From Oscillibacter sp. MSJ-31 (GTDB taxonomy: Bacteria > Bacillota > Clostridia > Oscillospirales > Oscillospiraceae), in contig NZ_JAHLPT010000022.1 of the NCBI RefSeq assembly GCF_018918025.1, forward strand, positions 1 through 37,986: DNA of 37,986 nucleotides, in the 5' to 3' direction. Shown here in pieces: positions 6,852-15,106 of the stretch. The notes beneath the pieces are model-generated. The model was not told where the DNA came from. It did not search any database and was given only the letters and a program-made list of their open reading frames with translations. A program made the translations under genes and the position numbers. Each line of letters begins with the position of its first letter. Position 1 is the first letter of the stretch.

Positions 6852-8693
6852 TTACTTGGCGGGAACGGTCAGGATCTGGCCGATGTAGATGATGTACGGA
6901 TCGGCGATCTTGTTGGCCTCGGCCAGCTTGGTGTAGAGCGTGCCGGTGCCGTAGAGCTTGTAGGCGATATTCCACAGGCAGTCGCCCGCAACGACCGTAT
7001 AGGTGTCACCGGAGGGAGCCGGCGTCGGCTCGGGCTTGGGCTCGGGCTGGGGCTCGGGCTGCGGTTCGGGCTCAACGACCGGAGCGGTCTTGACGGTGAT
7101 GCGGCCCTGCGGGGCGGCATACTGCTCGCCGACCACGCCCTTGAGTTCGGTGGTAATATATTCCATCATGGCCTCATCCAGAGGCACACCGGTATCGAAC
7201 TGAGCGGTAGCGGCAGCGAAAGCGTAATAGGTGTCGCCGCCGGCAGCGCAGAAGTTATTGGTAACGACGGCGTAGGTATCGTCGGCCTTGAACGCCTTAC
7301 CGTTGATGCTGTCGATGGTCACGCGGTTGATGCTCTTGGGCGCGTGATAAGTGGAGCCGGGATAGAGGTCGCCCACATCAAATTCCTTGGCTGTATCAAT
7401 GGTGAAATTGATGCCGGACACCTGCGGGAAGCCGCCGACCGGCAGGCTGTAGGTAGACGCTTCGAGAGCCTCGAGAAGCTGTGCGCCGGTAACATAAACG
7501 ACCGCGACGGTGTTGCCGAAGGGCAGCACGGTGTTGATGTCCTTCTTGGTGATGTCGCCGACCTTGATGGGCGCGCGGATGCCGCCGCCGTTGGTGATGG
7601 CGACCACATGATCCGTATCGACCGTCAGGCCGTCCTTGTTCTGCAGGACCTTCCAGACCATCGCATCGGTGATCAGGTCGCCGTTGTTGGTCTCGCCGTC
7701 ACGGTTGCCGTTGGGAGCCTTCGCGCCGTTGAGTTCAACCTCGCTCTTCGCAAAAACGGCGCCGTACTCGGCATCGACACGATCCACGATAACCTTCGCC
7801 GCAGCGGCAACGGTCTCGTCCTTGGCGGTGTTCTCGTCGACTGCAAAGAGAGAATTGCTCTCGATCTTCTTGGTAGCGTCGTCAATGACAATCACGCCGA
7901 TGTTTTCAAACGCCGTACCGGTGGACTGGATCGGTTCGCCATTAGCGCCCTTATCCATCACGGTATGGGAGTGACCGTCGATGATGAAATCGATCCCCTT
8001 GACAGCGCTGTAAAGGTCATAGGAGGTATAGGGCTTCGACTCGGCGTCAACACCCAGGTGAGCCATGCAGATAACAACATCGGCATCCTTGAGAGCCGCG
8101 ACCTGGTCGGCGGCAGCCTTGGTGAAGGCATTGCCGGTTGCAAAGGTCAGTCCCTTGATGAGCGCAGGGTTGGCCTTGGTCTGGGTCTCCGGAGTTTCCA
8201 TACCGAAGAAGCCGACCTTCACGCCGGACTTGGTCGTGTAGGTATAGTTGGCGTCAAAGATGGTGGTGCCGTCAGCATTGAAAACATCCGCGCAGAGCAC
8301 CTTGAAGCCGGCCTTGGCCATGTTCTCCTTGAGCTGATCATAGCCGTAGTCAAACTCATGGTTGCCGAGCGTGGCGACATTATAGCCCGCGGCATTCATC
8401 ATGGCGACCGCATCAGCGCCCTTGGTGGTGCTGACATAGGTCGTACCCTGACTGTAGTCACCGGCGTCAACGAGGATGACCTCCGCGCCCTTGGCCTCAT
8501 AGTCGGCCTTGAGTGCGGTGATATAGGCATAGCCCTCGACTGCGCCATGAACGTCATTGGTGTGCAGAATGACGGTCTTGCCCTCCATTGTTGCGGCGGG
8601 AGCCGATGTGACAACGATCTCCTCCGCATTGACCGTCACGGCCAGAGAGAATACCATTGCCAGAGTCAGCAGCAGGGACAAAAACTTGCGCAT
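6852..8693 (-). CDS. Secreted 5'-nucleotidase / metallophosphoesterase with C-terminal LysM domain
   Basis: A 613-residue exported protein. Residues 1-24 are a signal peptide ending 'VTVNAEE'. The metallophosphatase domain shows HTNDVHG, 'VDAGDYSQG', 'TLGNHEFDYG' and 'IDGHSHTV', the metal-binding set of UshA/YfkN enzymes. The 5'-nucleotidase C-terminal domain has 'NGGGIRAPI', 'LPFGNTV' and 'AGGDTYYAF'. A Pro-Glu-rich linker leads to a final LysM repeat ('YTVVAGDCLWNIAYKLYGTG'), which should hold it to peptidoglycan. It would dephosphorylate nucleotides at the cell surface and so supply nucleosides to the BMP/ABC importer in the same island (inference). The start at 8693 follows AGGAGG; the longer frame lacks a site. 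Confidence 0.9.
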   Translation of the reverse strand: MRKFLSLLLTLAMVFSLAVTVNAEEIVVTSAPAATMEGKTVILHTNDVHGAVEGYAYITALKADYEAKGAEVILVDAGDYSQGTTYVSTTKGADAVAMMNAAGYNVATLGNHEFDYGYDQLKENMAKAGFKVLCADVFNADGTTIFDANYTYTTKSGVKVGFFGMETPETQTKANPALIKGLTFATGNAFTKAAADQVAALKDADVVICMAHLGVDAESKPYTSYDLYSAVKGIDFIIDGHSHTVMDKGANGEPIQSTGTAFENIGVIVIDDATKKIESNSLFAVDENTAKDETVAAAAKVIVDRVDAEYGAVFAKSEVELNGAKAPNGNRDGETNNGDLITDAMVWKVLQNKDGLTVDTDHVVAITNGGGIRAPIKVGDITKKDINTVLPFGNTVAVVYVTGAQLLEALEASTYSLPVGGFPQVSGINFTIDTAKEFDVGDLYPGSTYHAPKSINRVTIDSINGKAFKADDTYAVVTNNFCAAGGDTYYAFAAATAQFDTGVPLDEAMMEYITTELKGVVGEQYAAPQGRITVKTAPVVEPEPQPEPQPEPKPEPTPAPSGDTYTVVAGDCLWNIAYKLYGTGTLYTKLAEANKIADPYIIYIGQILTVPAK

Positions 8694-8767
8694 AGCTTTT
8701 TTCCTCCTGAAAATTTTTGCCGGAGCGCTTGTCCGTATCGGGCGCACAGCTTCGGCAGGATATATTT

Positions 8768-8796
8768 ATTGTATCTTCTTTTCCGCTTTTTCACAA
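8768..8796 (-). promoter_or_regulatory. Promoter of the 5'-nucleotidase gene
   Basis: Read on the minus strand, TTGTGA (8796-8791) and TACAAT (8773-8768) are 17 bp apart. The predicted start is about 70 bases before the gene. It is divergent from hyuA, so the 247-base region 8694-8940 holds both promoters. Confidence 0.55.
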
Positions 8797-8889
8797 GCCG
8801 CATTCTCTCGCCATAATCACAGATTTTCACCGCGCTTTCTTGTCGCTTTTGCCGATTTCTCTTTTTCTGTGGAAATCGCGGCAAAAACG

Positions 8890-8898
8890 TGCTATGGT
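8890..8898 (+). promoter_or_regulatory. Possible extended -10 promoter of hyuA
   Basis: TG-C-TATGGT forms an extended -10 box with TATGGT at 8893-8898. No convincing -35 is seen (TGGAAA at 8870-8875 is the nearest at 17 bp). It lies about 40 bases before hyuA. Confidence 0.35.
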
Positions 8899-8940
8899 AA
8901 AGGTGTATGAATATTTTTCAGACAAAGGAGCTGAATGGAT

Positions 8941-10323
8941 ATGAAAAAACTGCTCAGGGGCGGCTTTGTCGTCACGCCCCGCGGCTCCCGCCGCGCGGAC
9001 GTCCTGCTCGACGGCGAGAAGATCGCCCAGGTCGGCCACATCTCCCCCGCCGAGGCGAAGAGCGCCGAGGTGACGGACGTTTCCGGCTGCTACCTCTTCC
9101 CCGGCTTCATCGACGCGCACACGCACTTTGATCTCGACGTGTGCAACACGACCACCGCCGACGATTTCGCGTCCGGCACCCGCAGTGCCATCCGCGGCGG
9201 CACGACCACCATCATCGACTTCGCCTGCCCGAACAAGGGCGAGACGCTTGCCTACGGTCTTGATCTCTGGCACAAAAAGGCCGACGGCAAATGCTCGTGC
9301 GACTACGGCTTCCACATGACCATCGACGACTGGAACGAGGGCATCGAGGGCGAGCTGGACGATATGTTCGCCGCTGGCATCACGTCCTTTAAGATGTACC
9401 TCACCTACCCCGCCATGATGATCGGCGACGGCGCGGTGTATTCCGCGCTCAAGGCGCTGAAAAAGCGCGGCGGCATCGCGGGTGTCCACTGCGAGAACGC
9501 GGGCGTGATCGACGCGCGCATTGCCGAGCTCAAGGCCGCCGGACGTGCGGCGGACGTTTCCGCCCACCCCGAGGCGAGGCCCGACTATCTCGAGGCCGAG
9601 GCGGTCGCGCGGCTGCTGCGCATCGCCGAGGCGGCGGACGCGCCGGTGATCATCGTCCACCTGACCAACCGCGAGGCGCTCGACGAGGTCGCCTTTGCCC
9701 GCGCCCGCGGGCAGAGGGTCTATGTCGAGACCTGCCCGCAGTACCTTGCCCTCGACGACGGCGTGTACTATGACCCCAACTGGTCCATGGCCGCGCGCTA
9801 TGTCTGCGCGCCGCCCATCCGCGCCGAGGAAAATCAGCGCGCGCTCTGGCGCGGTCTGCGCCGCGGTGAGATCCAGACCATCTCCACCGACCACTGCTCG
9901 TTCACCCTCGCGCAGAAGGACATGGGCCGCGAGGACTTCACGAAGATCCCCGGCGGTCTGCCCGGCGTGGAGACGCGCGGCGAGGTCGTCTACACCCGCG
10001 GCGTCGCCGCGGGCAGAATGACCGTCGCCGGAATGTGCCGCGCCCTGTGTGAAAATCCCGCGAAGCTCTACGGGCTCTATCCCCGCAAGGGCGTCATCGC
10101 CGCGGGCTCCGACGCGGACATCGTGGTCTACGATCCCAAGGCCAGCCACATCCTCACCGCGCGCGACATGGTCACAAAGGCCGGCTACACGCCCTTTGAG
10201 GGTCTGCGCACCGAGGGCGGCATCGTTAAGGTCTACCTGCGCGGCAGCCTGATGGTCGAGGACGGCAGGATCGTCGGCGGCCCCGAGGGTCAATACCTCC
10301 GCCGCGGGCTCTGCACCCTCTGA
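8941..10323 (+). CDS. hyuA: Dihydropyrimidinase / hydantoinase-like amidohydrolase (HyuA)
   Basis: A 460-residue cyclic amidohydrolase. Visible active-site residues are His60 and His62 (DAHTHFD), the Lys151 expected to be carbamylated (SFKMYLTYP), His183 (GVHCEN), His240 (IIVHLTN) and Asp near 317 (STDHCSF), the full binuclear metal set of D-hydantoinase/dihydropyrimidinase enzymes. It would hydrolyse a cyclic amide ring. In the urate-degradation cluster HyuA is thought to open a reduced ring made by YgfK. The start at 8941 gives the usual 'M-x-x-LLRGG' beginning and a 10-base gap from AAGGAG; an ATG two codons earlier (8935) is closer to the site and remains possible. It heads a unit with the next two genes. 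Confidence 0.87.
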   Translation: MKKLLRGGFVVTPRGSRRADVLLDGEKIAQVGHISPAEAKSAEVTDVSGCYLFPGFIDAHTHFDLDVCNTTTADDFASGTRSAIRGGTTTIIDFACPNKGETLAYGLDLWHKKADGKCSCDYGFHMTIDDWNEGIEGELDDMFAAGITSFKMYLTYPAMMIGDGAVYSALKALKKRGGIAGVHCENAGVIDARIAELKAAGRAADVSAHPEARPDYLEAEAVARLLRIAEAADAPVIIVHLTNREALDEVAFARARGQRVYVETCPQYLALDDGVYYDPNWSMAARYVCAPPIRAEENQRALWRGLRRGEIQTISTDHCSFTLAQKDMGREDFTKIPGGLPGVETRGEVVYTRGVAAGRMTVAGMCRALCENPAKLYGLYPRKGVIAAGSDADIVVYDPKASHILTARDMVTKAGYTPFEGLRTEGGIVKVYLRGSLMVEDGRIVGGPEGQYLRRGLCTL

Positions 10324-10355
10324 GCAAAACAAGAGAAGAAAAGAGGAATGCTTCC

Positions 10356-10922
10356 ATGAACCTTCGTACCATTCTGTTTTCGCAGTATCCCGCGCTGTTC
10401 CTGCTCGCGGTGCTGTTTCTGATCGCGCACCTGCGTGTGCGCAAGACCTCCGCGGTCAAGTCGGTGCTGTGGGTCATTCTCTTCGGCGCGGCGCTCGCCG
10501 CGTCGGTGGTGTGCTGCTTCCTCGGCATCCAGGCCGAGCTGTGGACGCTCAAAACGCTCATCACCCTCGGCTTCTGGAGCTGGTTCGGCGTGGGTCTCGT
10601 GCTGCTCTTCCTCGTGCTGCACGTCGTGCACGGCATGGAGAAGCGCTCCAGCCGGCGCAGGCTCGACAAGGCCATGAAGCAGGCGGAGAAGCAGAAGGAA
10701 GAGGAGGTCTCCCGCGCCCGCGCCGAGGGCGCCGCCGCCGAGCGTGAGCGCGCCGAGGCGGAGGCCGCCGAGCGTGAGCGCGCCGAGGCTGAGGCCACCG
10801 AGCGCGCCGCACAGGAGGCCGCCGCGCAGAGCACACCGCAGGTGGAGGAGTCTCCCGCATGGGATGCCGCGCCGCAGGCGCAGAATGACCCTGCCGCGGA
10901 AGCCGCAGAAAGCGAGGTCTGA
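10356..10922 (+). CDS. Membrane protein with C-terminal charged coiled coil, unknown function
   Basis: A 188-residue protein. Three hydrophobic segments (about 9-26, 38-58 and 68-92) precede a long helical region of Lys, Glu, Arg and Ala (about 95-155). Within it a ten-residue unit 'AAERERAEAE' occurs twice in tandem, encoded by a near-perfect 30-bp DNA repeat at about 10732-10791. The end is Ala/Pro/Glu-rich and disordered. No family is recognised. It lies 32 bases after hyuA and 2 bases before the acyltransferase gene, so it is probably co-transcribed with both. A membrane anchor or scaffold is possible, but no function can be assigned. Confidence 0.65.
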   Translation: MNLRTILFSQYPALFLLAVLFLIAHLRVRKTSAVKSVLWVILFGAALAASVVCCFLGIQAELWTLKTLITLGFWSWFGVGLVLLFLVLHVVHGMEKRSSRRRLDKAMKQAEKQKEEEVSRARAEGAAAERERAEAEAAERERAEAEATERAAQEAAAQSTPQVEESPAWDAAPQAQNDPAAEAAESEV

Positions 10923-10924
10923 AC

Positions 10925-11983
10925 ATGGCAGCAGAGCACTCCGCGTCCAAGCGCGTGATCTATTTTGATATTCTCCGCGTTGTAGCGATCTTTTTCGTTG
11001 TCGCCGTTCACCTTTCGGCGCAGCATTGGCTTGATGTCGATGTCAGCTCACGCGCATGGTTTGCCTTTAATCTGTACTGTACCACAGGCAAGTGGTCCGT
11101 TCCCATTTTCGTCATGATCAGCGGCGCACTGTTTTTAGGCCGCGACACCCCGATCTGCACCATACTGAAAAAGAATGTGCTGCGCATGGTCTATGTGTTT
11201 GTTTTCTGGTCGGGCTGCTACGCGCTCATTAGTCTCCTTTTTCGCCACAGCCCGCCCTTTGACGTTCTTTCACAGTTCGTTACAGGTCATTACCATCTAT
11301 GGTTCCTTTTCATGATCGTGGGACTGTATCTGCTCATTCCTCTGCTGCGTCCCATCGTACAGAGTGAAACGCTCACGCGCTATTTTCTGCTTCTATCGCT
11401 CGTTTTCACCTTTCTTCTGCCCCAGCTTGCCTTATTCTGCACCTTTGTCTCCCCGCGTATCAGCACTCTGATCAGCACCGTTATCATGTTCACCTACTGC
11501 TATTTTCCGCTTGGCTTTACCGTCTATTTTGTCGGCGGATACTATCTCAGCCGTAGGGATTTCAGCCGCAAAGAGGAGATCGTACTCTACTGCATCGGTA
11601 TCGCGGGACTTCTTTTCTCGATATTCGCACCGGTCGTTCACGCCAAGGCTCAGGGTGCGCCCAGTGATATTTTTTATAACTACAATTCGCTCAATGTTCT
11701 GCTCACCAGCGTTCCCATCTTCGTCTTTGCCAAGAAGCACCTGAATTTCCCGCGCATGGGAGAGCGTGCATACGCCATTCTTCGCAAGCTATCAAAATAC
11801 AGCTTTGGCGTCTACCTCGTTCACCCTATGGTCATCGAGCTGCTTCAGCATTTTGGCATCGACACCTTCTCCTGCAACGCCTTTTTCTCCGTGCCGCTGC
11901 TCGCGGTCTTTGTGTTCGCGGTCTCCACGGCGATCTCCGTGCTGCTGAGTCGGGTCCCCATCGTCAAAAAATATTTCGTCTGA
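10925..11983 (+). CDS. Acyltransferase 3 family membrane protein
   Basis: A 352-residue integral membrane protein with about ten hydrophobic segments. The N-terminal 'YFDILRVVAIFFVVAVHLSA' carries the DxLR and the catalytic His of acyltransferase family 3 (OafA/WecH-like), and 'VPIFVMISGALF' follows. These enzymes O-acylate cell-surface sugars using acyl-CoA. Codon and base use is visibly more AT-rich than in the flanking genes, for instance in the 11300-11700 stretch, which suggests separate origin. It starts 2 bases after the previous stop and has only a weak ribosome site (GCGAGG), so it may be translationally coupled. No direct link to purine metabolism is evident. Confidence 0.85.
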   Translation: MAAEHSASKRVIYFDILRVVAIFFVVAVHLSAQHWLDVDVSSRAWFAFNLYCTTGKWSVPIFVMISGALFLGRDTPICTILKKNVLRMVYVFVFWSGCYALISLLFRHSPPFDVLSQFVTGHYHLWFLFMIVGLYLLIPLLRPIVQSETLTRYFLLLSLVFTFLLPQLALFCTFVSPRISTLISTVIMFTYCYFPLGFTVYFVGGYYLSRRDFSRKEEIVLYCIGIAGLLFSIFAPVVHAKAQGAPSDIFYNYNSLNVLLTSVPIFVFAKKHLNFPRMGERAYAILRKLSKYSFGVYLVHPMVIELLQHFGIDTFSCNAFFSVPLLAVFVFAVSTAISVLLSRVPIVKKYFV

Positions 11984-11990
11984 GCGCAAA

Positions 11991-12024
11991 AGGAGCGCGG
12001 GCCGTTGGTCCGCGCTCCTCTTTT
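11991..12024. terminator. Bidirectional terminator between acyltransferase and thrC-like genes
   Basis: AGGAGCGCGG (11991-12000) pairs with CCGCGCTCCT (12010-12019), followed by CTTTT on the plus strand and TTTTGC on the minus. It separates two convergent genes. Confidence 0.85.
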
Positions 12025-12032
12025 CTGTTCGT

Positions 12033-13277
12033 TTACGCCTCGGTCTTAATGCCGCGCTTGGTGAACTCCTCGACCAGCAGGTCAAGGTCGTTCGGCAGGC
12101 TCATCGGCTCGCCGCAGAACTTGATGGCGTTGGCAACATCCTTGAGACCGTTGCCGGTGACGACGGAGACGACCGTGTCGTTCGCGCCGAGCACGCCCTG
12201 CTCGCAGAGCTTCTTCACGCCCGCCGTGCCGGTCACGCCCGCCGGCTCGCCGAACACGCCACAGGTGGTGCCGAGCAGCTTCTGCGCCGCCATGATCTCC
12301 TCGTCGGTCACGTTGACCACGATGCCGTTGGACTCGCGAATCGCCATGAGCGCCTTGTCCGCATTGCGCGGCACGCCGACGGCGATGGAGTCAGCGAGGG
12401 TGTTCTCCTCCATCGGCTCCCAGGGCTTATTCTCCGCGATGGCGCGGTTGATGGGGTGGCAGCCCTCCGCCTGCGCGGAGATCAGGCGCGGTAGCTTGTC
12501 GATAAAGCCGATGGCGTAGAGGTCCTTGAGACCCTTCCACACGCCCGCGATGGTGCAGCCGTCGCCGACGGAGATGGCGAGGTAGTCGGGCATCTTCCAG
12601 CCGAGCTGCTCGGCGATCTCGAGCGAGACGGTCTTCTTGCCCTCGGAGAGGTAGGGGTTGATGGCGGCGTTGCGGTTGTACCAGCCCCACTTGTCGATGG
12701 CCTTCTTGCTCAGCTCGAAGGTCTCCTCATAGTTGCCCTGCACGGAAATGACGTTCGCGCCGAAGGTCATCAGCTGCGCGACCTTGCCCTTGGGGGCGCG
12801 GGAGGGAACGAAGATGAAGGTCTTGAGACCCGCGGCGGCGGCGTTGCCTGCGAGCGAACTGGCCGCATTGCCGGTGGACGAGCAGGCGATGATCTCCGCG
12901 CCCGCCTCCTTCGCCTTGGCGACCGCCATAGCGGAGGCACGGTCCTTGAGGGACGCGGTGGGGTTCTGGCCGTCGTCCTTCACCCACAGCTTCTTGAGGC
13001 CGAGGAGCTTTGCAAGACGGTCCTCCTCATAGAGCGGGCTCCAGCCCACGCGCAGCGGCGTGTCGGGCGTGGTCTCCTCCACGGGCAGCAGCTCGCGGTA
13101 GCGCCACATGGTGTTCGGGCGGCTCTTGAGCTTATCCTTCGTGAGGTTGGCCTTGATGTAATCGTAATCGTAGATGATGTCGAGGATACCGCCGCACGAG
13201 CAGCTCGTGAGGTTGGGCACGGCCTCGTATTCCTTGCCGCACTTGACGCAGCGCGCGCATTTCACATTTTTCAGCAT
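12033..13277 (-). CDS. thrC: Threonine-synthase-like PLP enzyme with N-terminal zinc ribbon
   Basis: A 414-residue fold-type II PLP protein. The N-terminus has a four-Cys ribbon (CARCVKCGKEY ... CSCGG). The PLP lysine is in 'NPTASLKDRAS', and the phosphate-binding loop is 'SSTGNAASSLAGNAAAAG'. Length and motifs match threonine synthase, which turns O-phosphohomoserine into threonine. Neither hom nor thrB is nearby. It is third in an operon with a DauR-like regulator and another PLP enzyme, inside a purine-catabolic island, so a lyase role on a related amino acid such as a diaminopropionate derivative is also possible. The start at 13277 follows AGGAGA; the longer frame would begin in repeat DNA. 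Confidence 0.8.
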   Translation of the reverse strand: MLKNVKCARCVKCGKEYEAVPNLTSCSCGGILDIIYDYDYIKANLTKDKLKSRPNTMWRYRELLPVEETTPDTPLRVGWSPLYEEDRLAKLLGLKKLWVKDDGQNPTASLKDRASAMAVAKAKEAGAEIIACSSTGNAASSLAGNAAAAGLKTFIFVPSRAPKGKVAQLMTFGANVISVQGNYEETFELSKKAIDKWGWYNRNAAINPYLSEGKKTVSLEIAEQLGWKMPDYLAISVGDGCTIAGVWKGLKDLYAIGFIDKLPRLISAQAEGCHPINRAIAENKPWEPMEENTLADSIAVGVPRNADKALMAIRESNGIVVNVTDEEIMAAQKLLGTTCGVFGEPAGVTGTAGVKKLCEQGVLGANDTVVSVVTGNGLKDVANAIKFCGEPMSLPNDLDLLVEEFTKRGIKTEA

Positions 13278-13322
13278 AATAATTTCTCCTAAAACGGAAG
13301 ATTGAAAATGGTCTCGAATCCC

Positions 13323-13621
13323 GCAGCAAAAGCAATCGCTTCGTAACCCCGCCGCAGCAGCGGCAGCAGCTGAGGAGACATATACCCGCACAGGCGCAGA
13401 TGCCGCTCAAAAGGGGATATCTCTTACCGTAAGAGATATCCCCTTTTGGAAACCCCAGAGAAGCGCAAGGGCTGCGCCCTTGACCTGCCATTGCCGGCCC
13501 CTATCTGCGGGGATGCTGCACACGCTGTGCAATGAAATTTTATTCAGCTTTCGATCCGGTCTGCTCCTCTTTCCGCTCAGCCGCTGCTGCGGTGGCGTTT
13601 CGGAGCAGGCTTTGCCTCTGC
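13323..13621. repeat. Composite intergenic palindromic repeat element (MITE/REP-like)
   Basis: The gap of about 350 bases between two co-directional genes is filled by nested palindromes. The outer arms are imperfect inverted copies: CCGCAGCAGCGGC at 13352-13364 matches GCCGCTGCTGCGG at 13580-13592, with weaker similarity over about 50 bases each side. Inside are a perfect 19-bp hairpin (13408-13448), CAAGGGC/GCCCTTG (13466-13482), CCCC/GGGG (13498-13512) and TGCACA/TGTGCA (13517-13531). No ORF is convincing. This looks like a small non-autonomous repeat, common in gut Clostridia intergenic DNA; copy number cannot be tested here. Confidence 0.6.
13408..13448. repeat. Perfect 19-bp inverted repeat with 3-nt loop
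   Basis: CAAAAGGGGATATCTCTTA and its exact reverse complement flank CCG. It has no T-run of terminator type, but its strength would affect expression from the upstream PLP gene into the thrC-like gene on the minus strand. Confidence 0.9.
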
Positions 13622-13624
13622 TTC

Positions 13625-15106
13625 TTAGAGCGCCTTGAGAAGGCCGGTGGCCTCATTGAACTCGTTGATGAGCTCGTCGAGCTCGGCAGCCTGCGCGTGA
13701 ACGGCGTCCCAGGTGCCCTTGGTGTCGTACCAGAGCGCGTTGAGGTCCTTGACGTCGCGGGCCTGCTGCTCGACCCAGGTGTAATACTTGAGGTTGTGGA
13801 TGCGCTTGCGGTCGGTGTAGGTCAGCTCCATCAGGTTGTCGGTCTTGAGGCCGAGCATGTGGAGGTTGTGGTCGAGCTTGGCTTCCTCGACGTTGTACGC
13901 GCCGTGCATCTCGTTGAGCTCCTCGATGCGGCTGCCGTACATCGCGGCGGAGTCGGTCAGGACGGTAGCGAGGACGTCGTTCTCGGTCAGCTCATAATAT
14001 TTCGCCATCTTGATGCAGCAAAGAACGTTCGCGATGCCGGAGATGCCGAGCCAGGTCAGCTTCTCGATCAGCTCGTCGGAGAGCTTGAGCTCTTCCTTGA
14101 GGTACTTCTGGCCTTCCTTGGTGTTGAACAGGCGCAGCAGGCGCTGGCTGTCCTCATCGTCGATGGCGATGGCCATGTCGGTGTTCTTCACGTTGTGGAT
14201 CCAGGGAATGTGCTTGTCGCCGATGCCCTCGATGCGGTGGCCGCCGAAGCCGTTCTCGAGAATGGTGGGGCACTGCAGCGCCTCGCCCACGCCGAGCTTG
14301 AGGCCGGGATAACGCTCCTTGAGCAGGTCGCCCGCGCTCATGGTGCCGGCGGAGCCGGAGGTGAAGCAGGCGCCGGCAAAGTTCTGGCCGGGCTTCTTGA
14401 CGGCTTCAAAGAGGTCCGCGAGGGCGTAGCCTGTGACGTTGTAGTGCCACAGCGGATTGCCCATCTCCTCGAACTGGTTGAAGATCATCATGCTGGGATC
14501 CTGCTTGAGCTCCCAGGTCTTGTCGAAGATCTCCTTGACGTTGGACTCGCAGCCCGGCGTAGCGATGACCTGACCGGCGATCTTGCTCAGCCAGTCGAAG
14601 CGCTCCTTGCTCATCTCGGCGGGGAGAATGGCGACGGAGTCAACGGCCAAGAGCTTGGAGTTGAACGCGCCGCCGCGGCAGTAGTTGCCGGTGGAGGGCC
14701 ATACGGCGTGGTGATAGTTCGCGTCGAACTGACCGGTCACGAGGCGCGGGGCAAGGCAGCCGAAGGACGCGCCGACCTTGTGGCAGCCGGTGGGGAACCA
14801 CTTGCCCGCCATGGCGATGATGCGGCACTTCACGCCGGACAGCTCGCTGGGGATCTCTACATAGTTGGGGACCTCCTGAAAGAGGCCGCCGGACTCCTTG
14901 GCCTCGTTCTTCCAGGTGATGCGGAAGAGGTTGAGGGGGTTGACGTCCCACAGACCCACGTTCTTCAGCTTGGCCTGGATCTTCTCGGGAATGGTCTCGG
15001 GATGCTGCATCTGCGCGATGGTGGGGATGATGACGTTGTTTTCCTTGGCCTTCTGGATGTTATGCTCCAGTCCGACCATGTTGATGCTCAGATCGATTTT
15101 ACCCAT
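13625..15106 (-). CDS. PLP-dependent enzyme (cysteine-synthase/threonine-synthase fold), substrate unknown
   Basis: A 493-residue fold-type II PLP protein. The probable PLP lysine is in 'TGCHKVGASFG', the substrate/phosphate loop in 'WPSTGNYCRGGAFNSK', and a Gly-rich PLP-phosphate site in 'FTSGSAGTMSAGD'. It is longer than cysteine synthase (about 310) or YgeX (about 400) and lacks the 'RFGLNAFK' lysine motif of YgeX diaminopropionate ammonia-lyase. OrtB-type thiolase subunits are similar in size, but no OrtA partner is present. The start overlaps the regulator's stop by 8 bases, with GGAGGA inside the regulator's last codons, so the two are coupled. Context suggests a lyase on an amino-acid intermediate of purine breakdown (inference). 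Confidence 0.75.
   Translation of the reverse strand: MGKIDLSINMVGLEHNIQKAKENNVIIPTIAQMQHPETIPEKIQAKLKNVGLWDVNPLNLFRITWKNEAKESGGLFQEVPNYVEIPSELSGVKCRIIAMAGKWFPTGCHKVGASFGCLAPRLVTGQFDANYHHAVWPSTGNYCRGGAFNSKLLAVDSVAILPAEMSKERFDWLSKIAGQVIATPGCESNVKEIFDKTWELKQDPSMMIFNQFEEMGNPLWHYNVTGYALADLFEAVKKPGQNFAGACFTSGSAGTMSAGDLLKERYPGLKLGVGEALQCPTILENGFGGHRIEGIGDKHIPWIHNVKNTDMAIAIDDEDSQRLLRLFNTKEGQKYLKEELKLSDELIEKLTWLGISGIANVLCCIKMAKYYELTENDVLATVLTDSAAMYGSRIEELNEMHGAYNVEEAKLDHNLHMLGLKTDNLMELTYTDRKRIHNLKYYTWVEQQARDVKDLNALWYDTKGTWDAVHAQAAELDELINEFNEATGLLKAL

Noticed and set aside
10732-10791. Tandem 30-bp repeat as a CRISPR or mobile repeat
   Set aside because: The two copies are in frame within a coding region and encode a duplicated coiled-coil segment with no spacers. 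No CRISPR array or cas gene was seen anywhere in the window.
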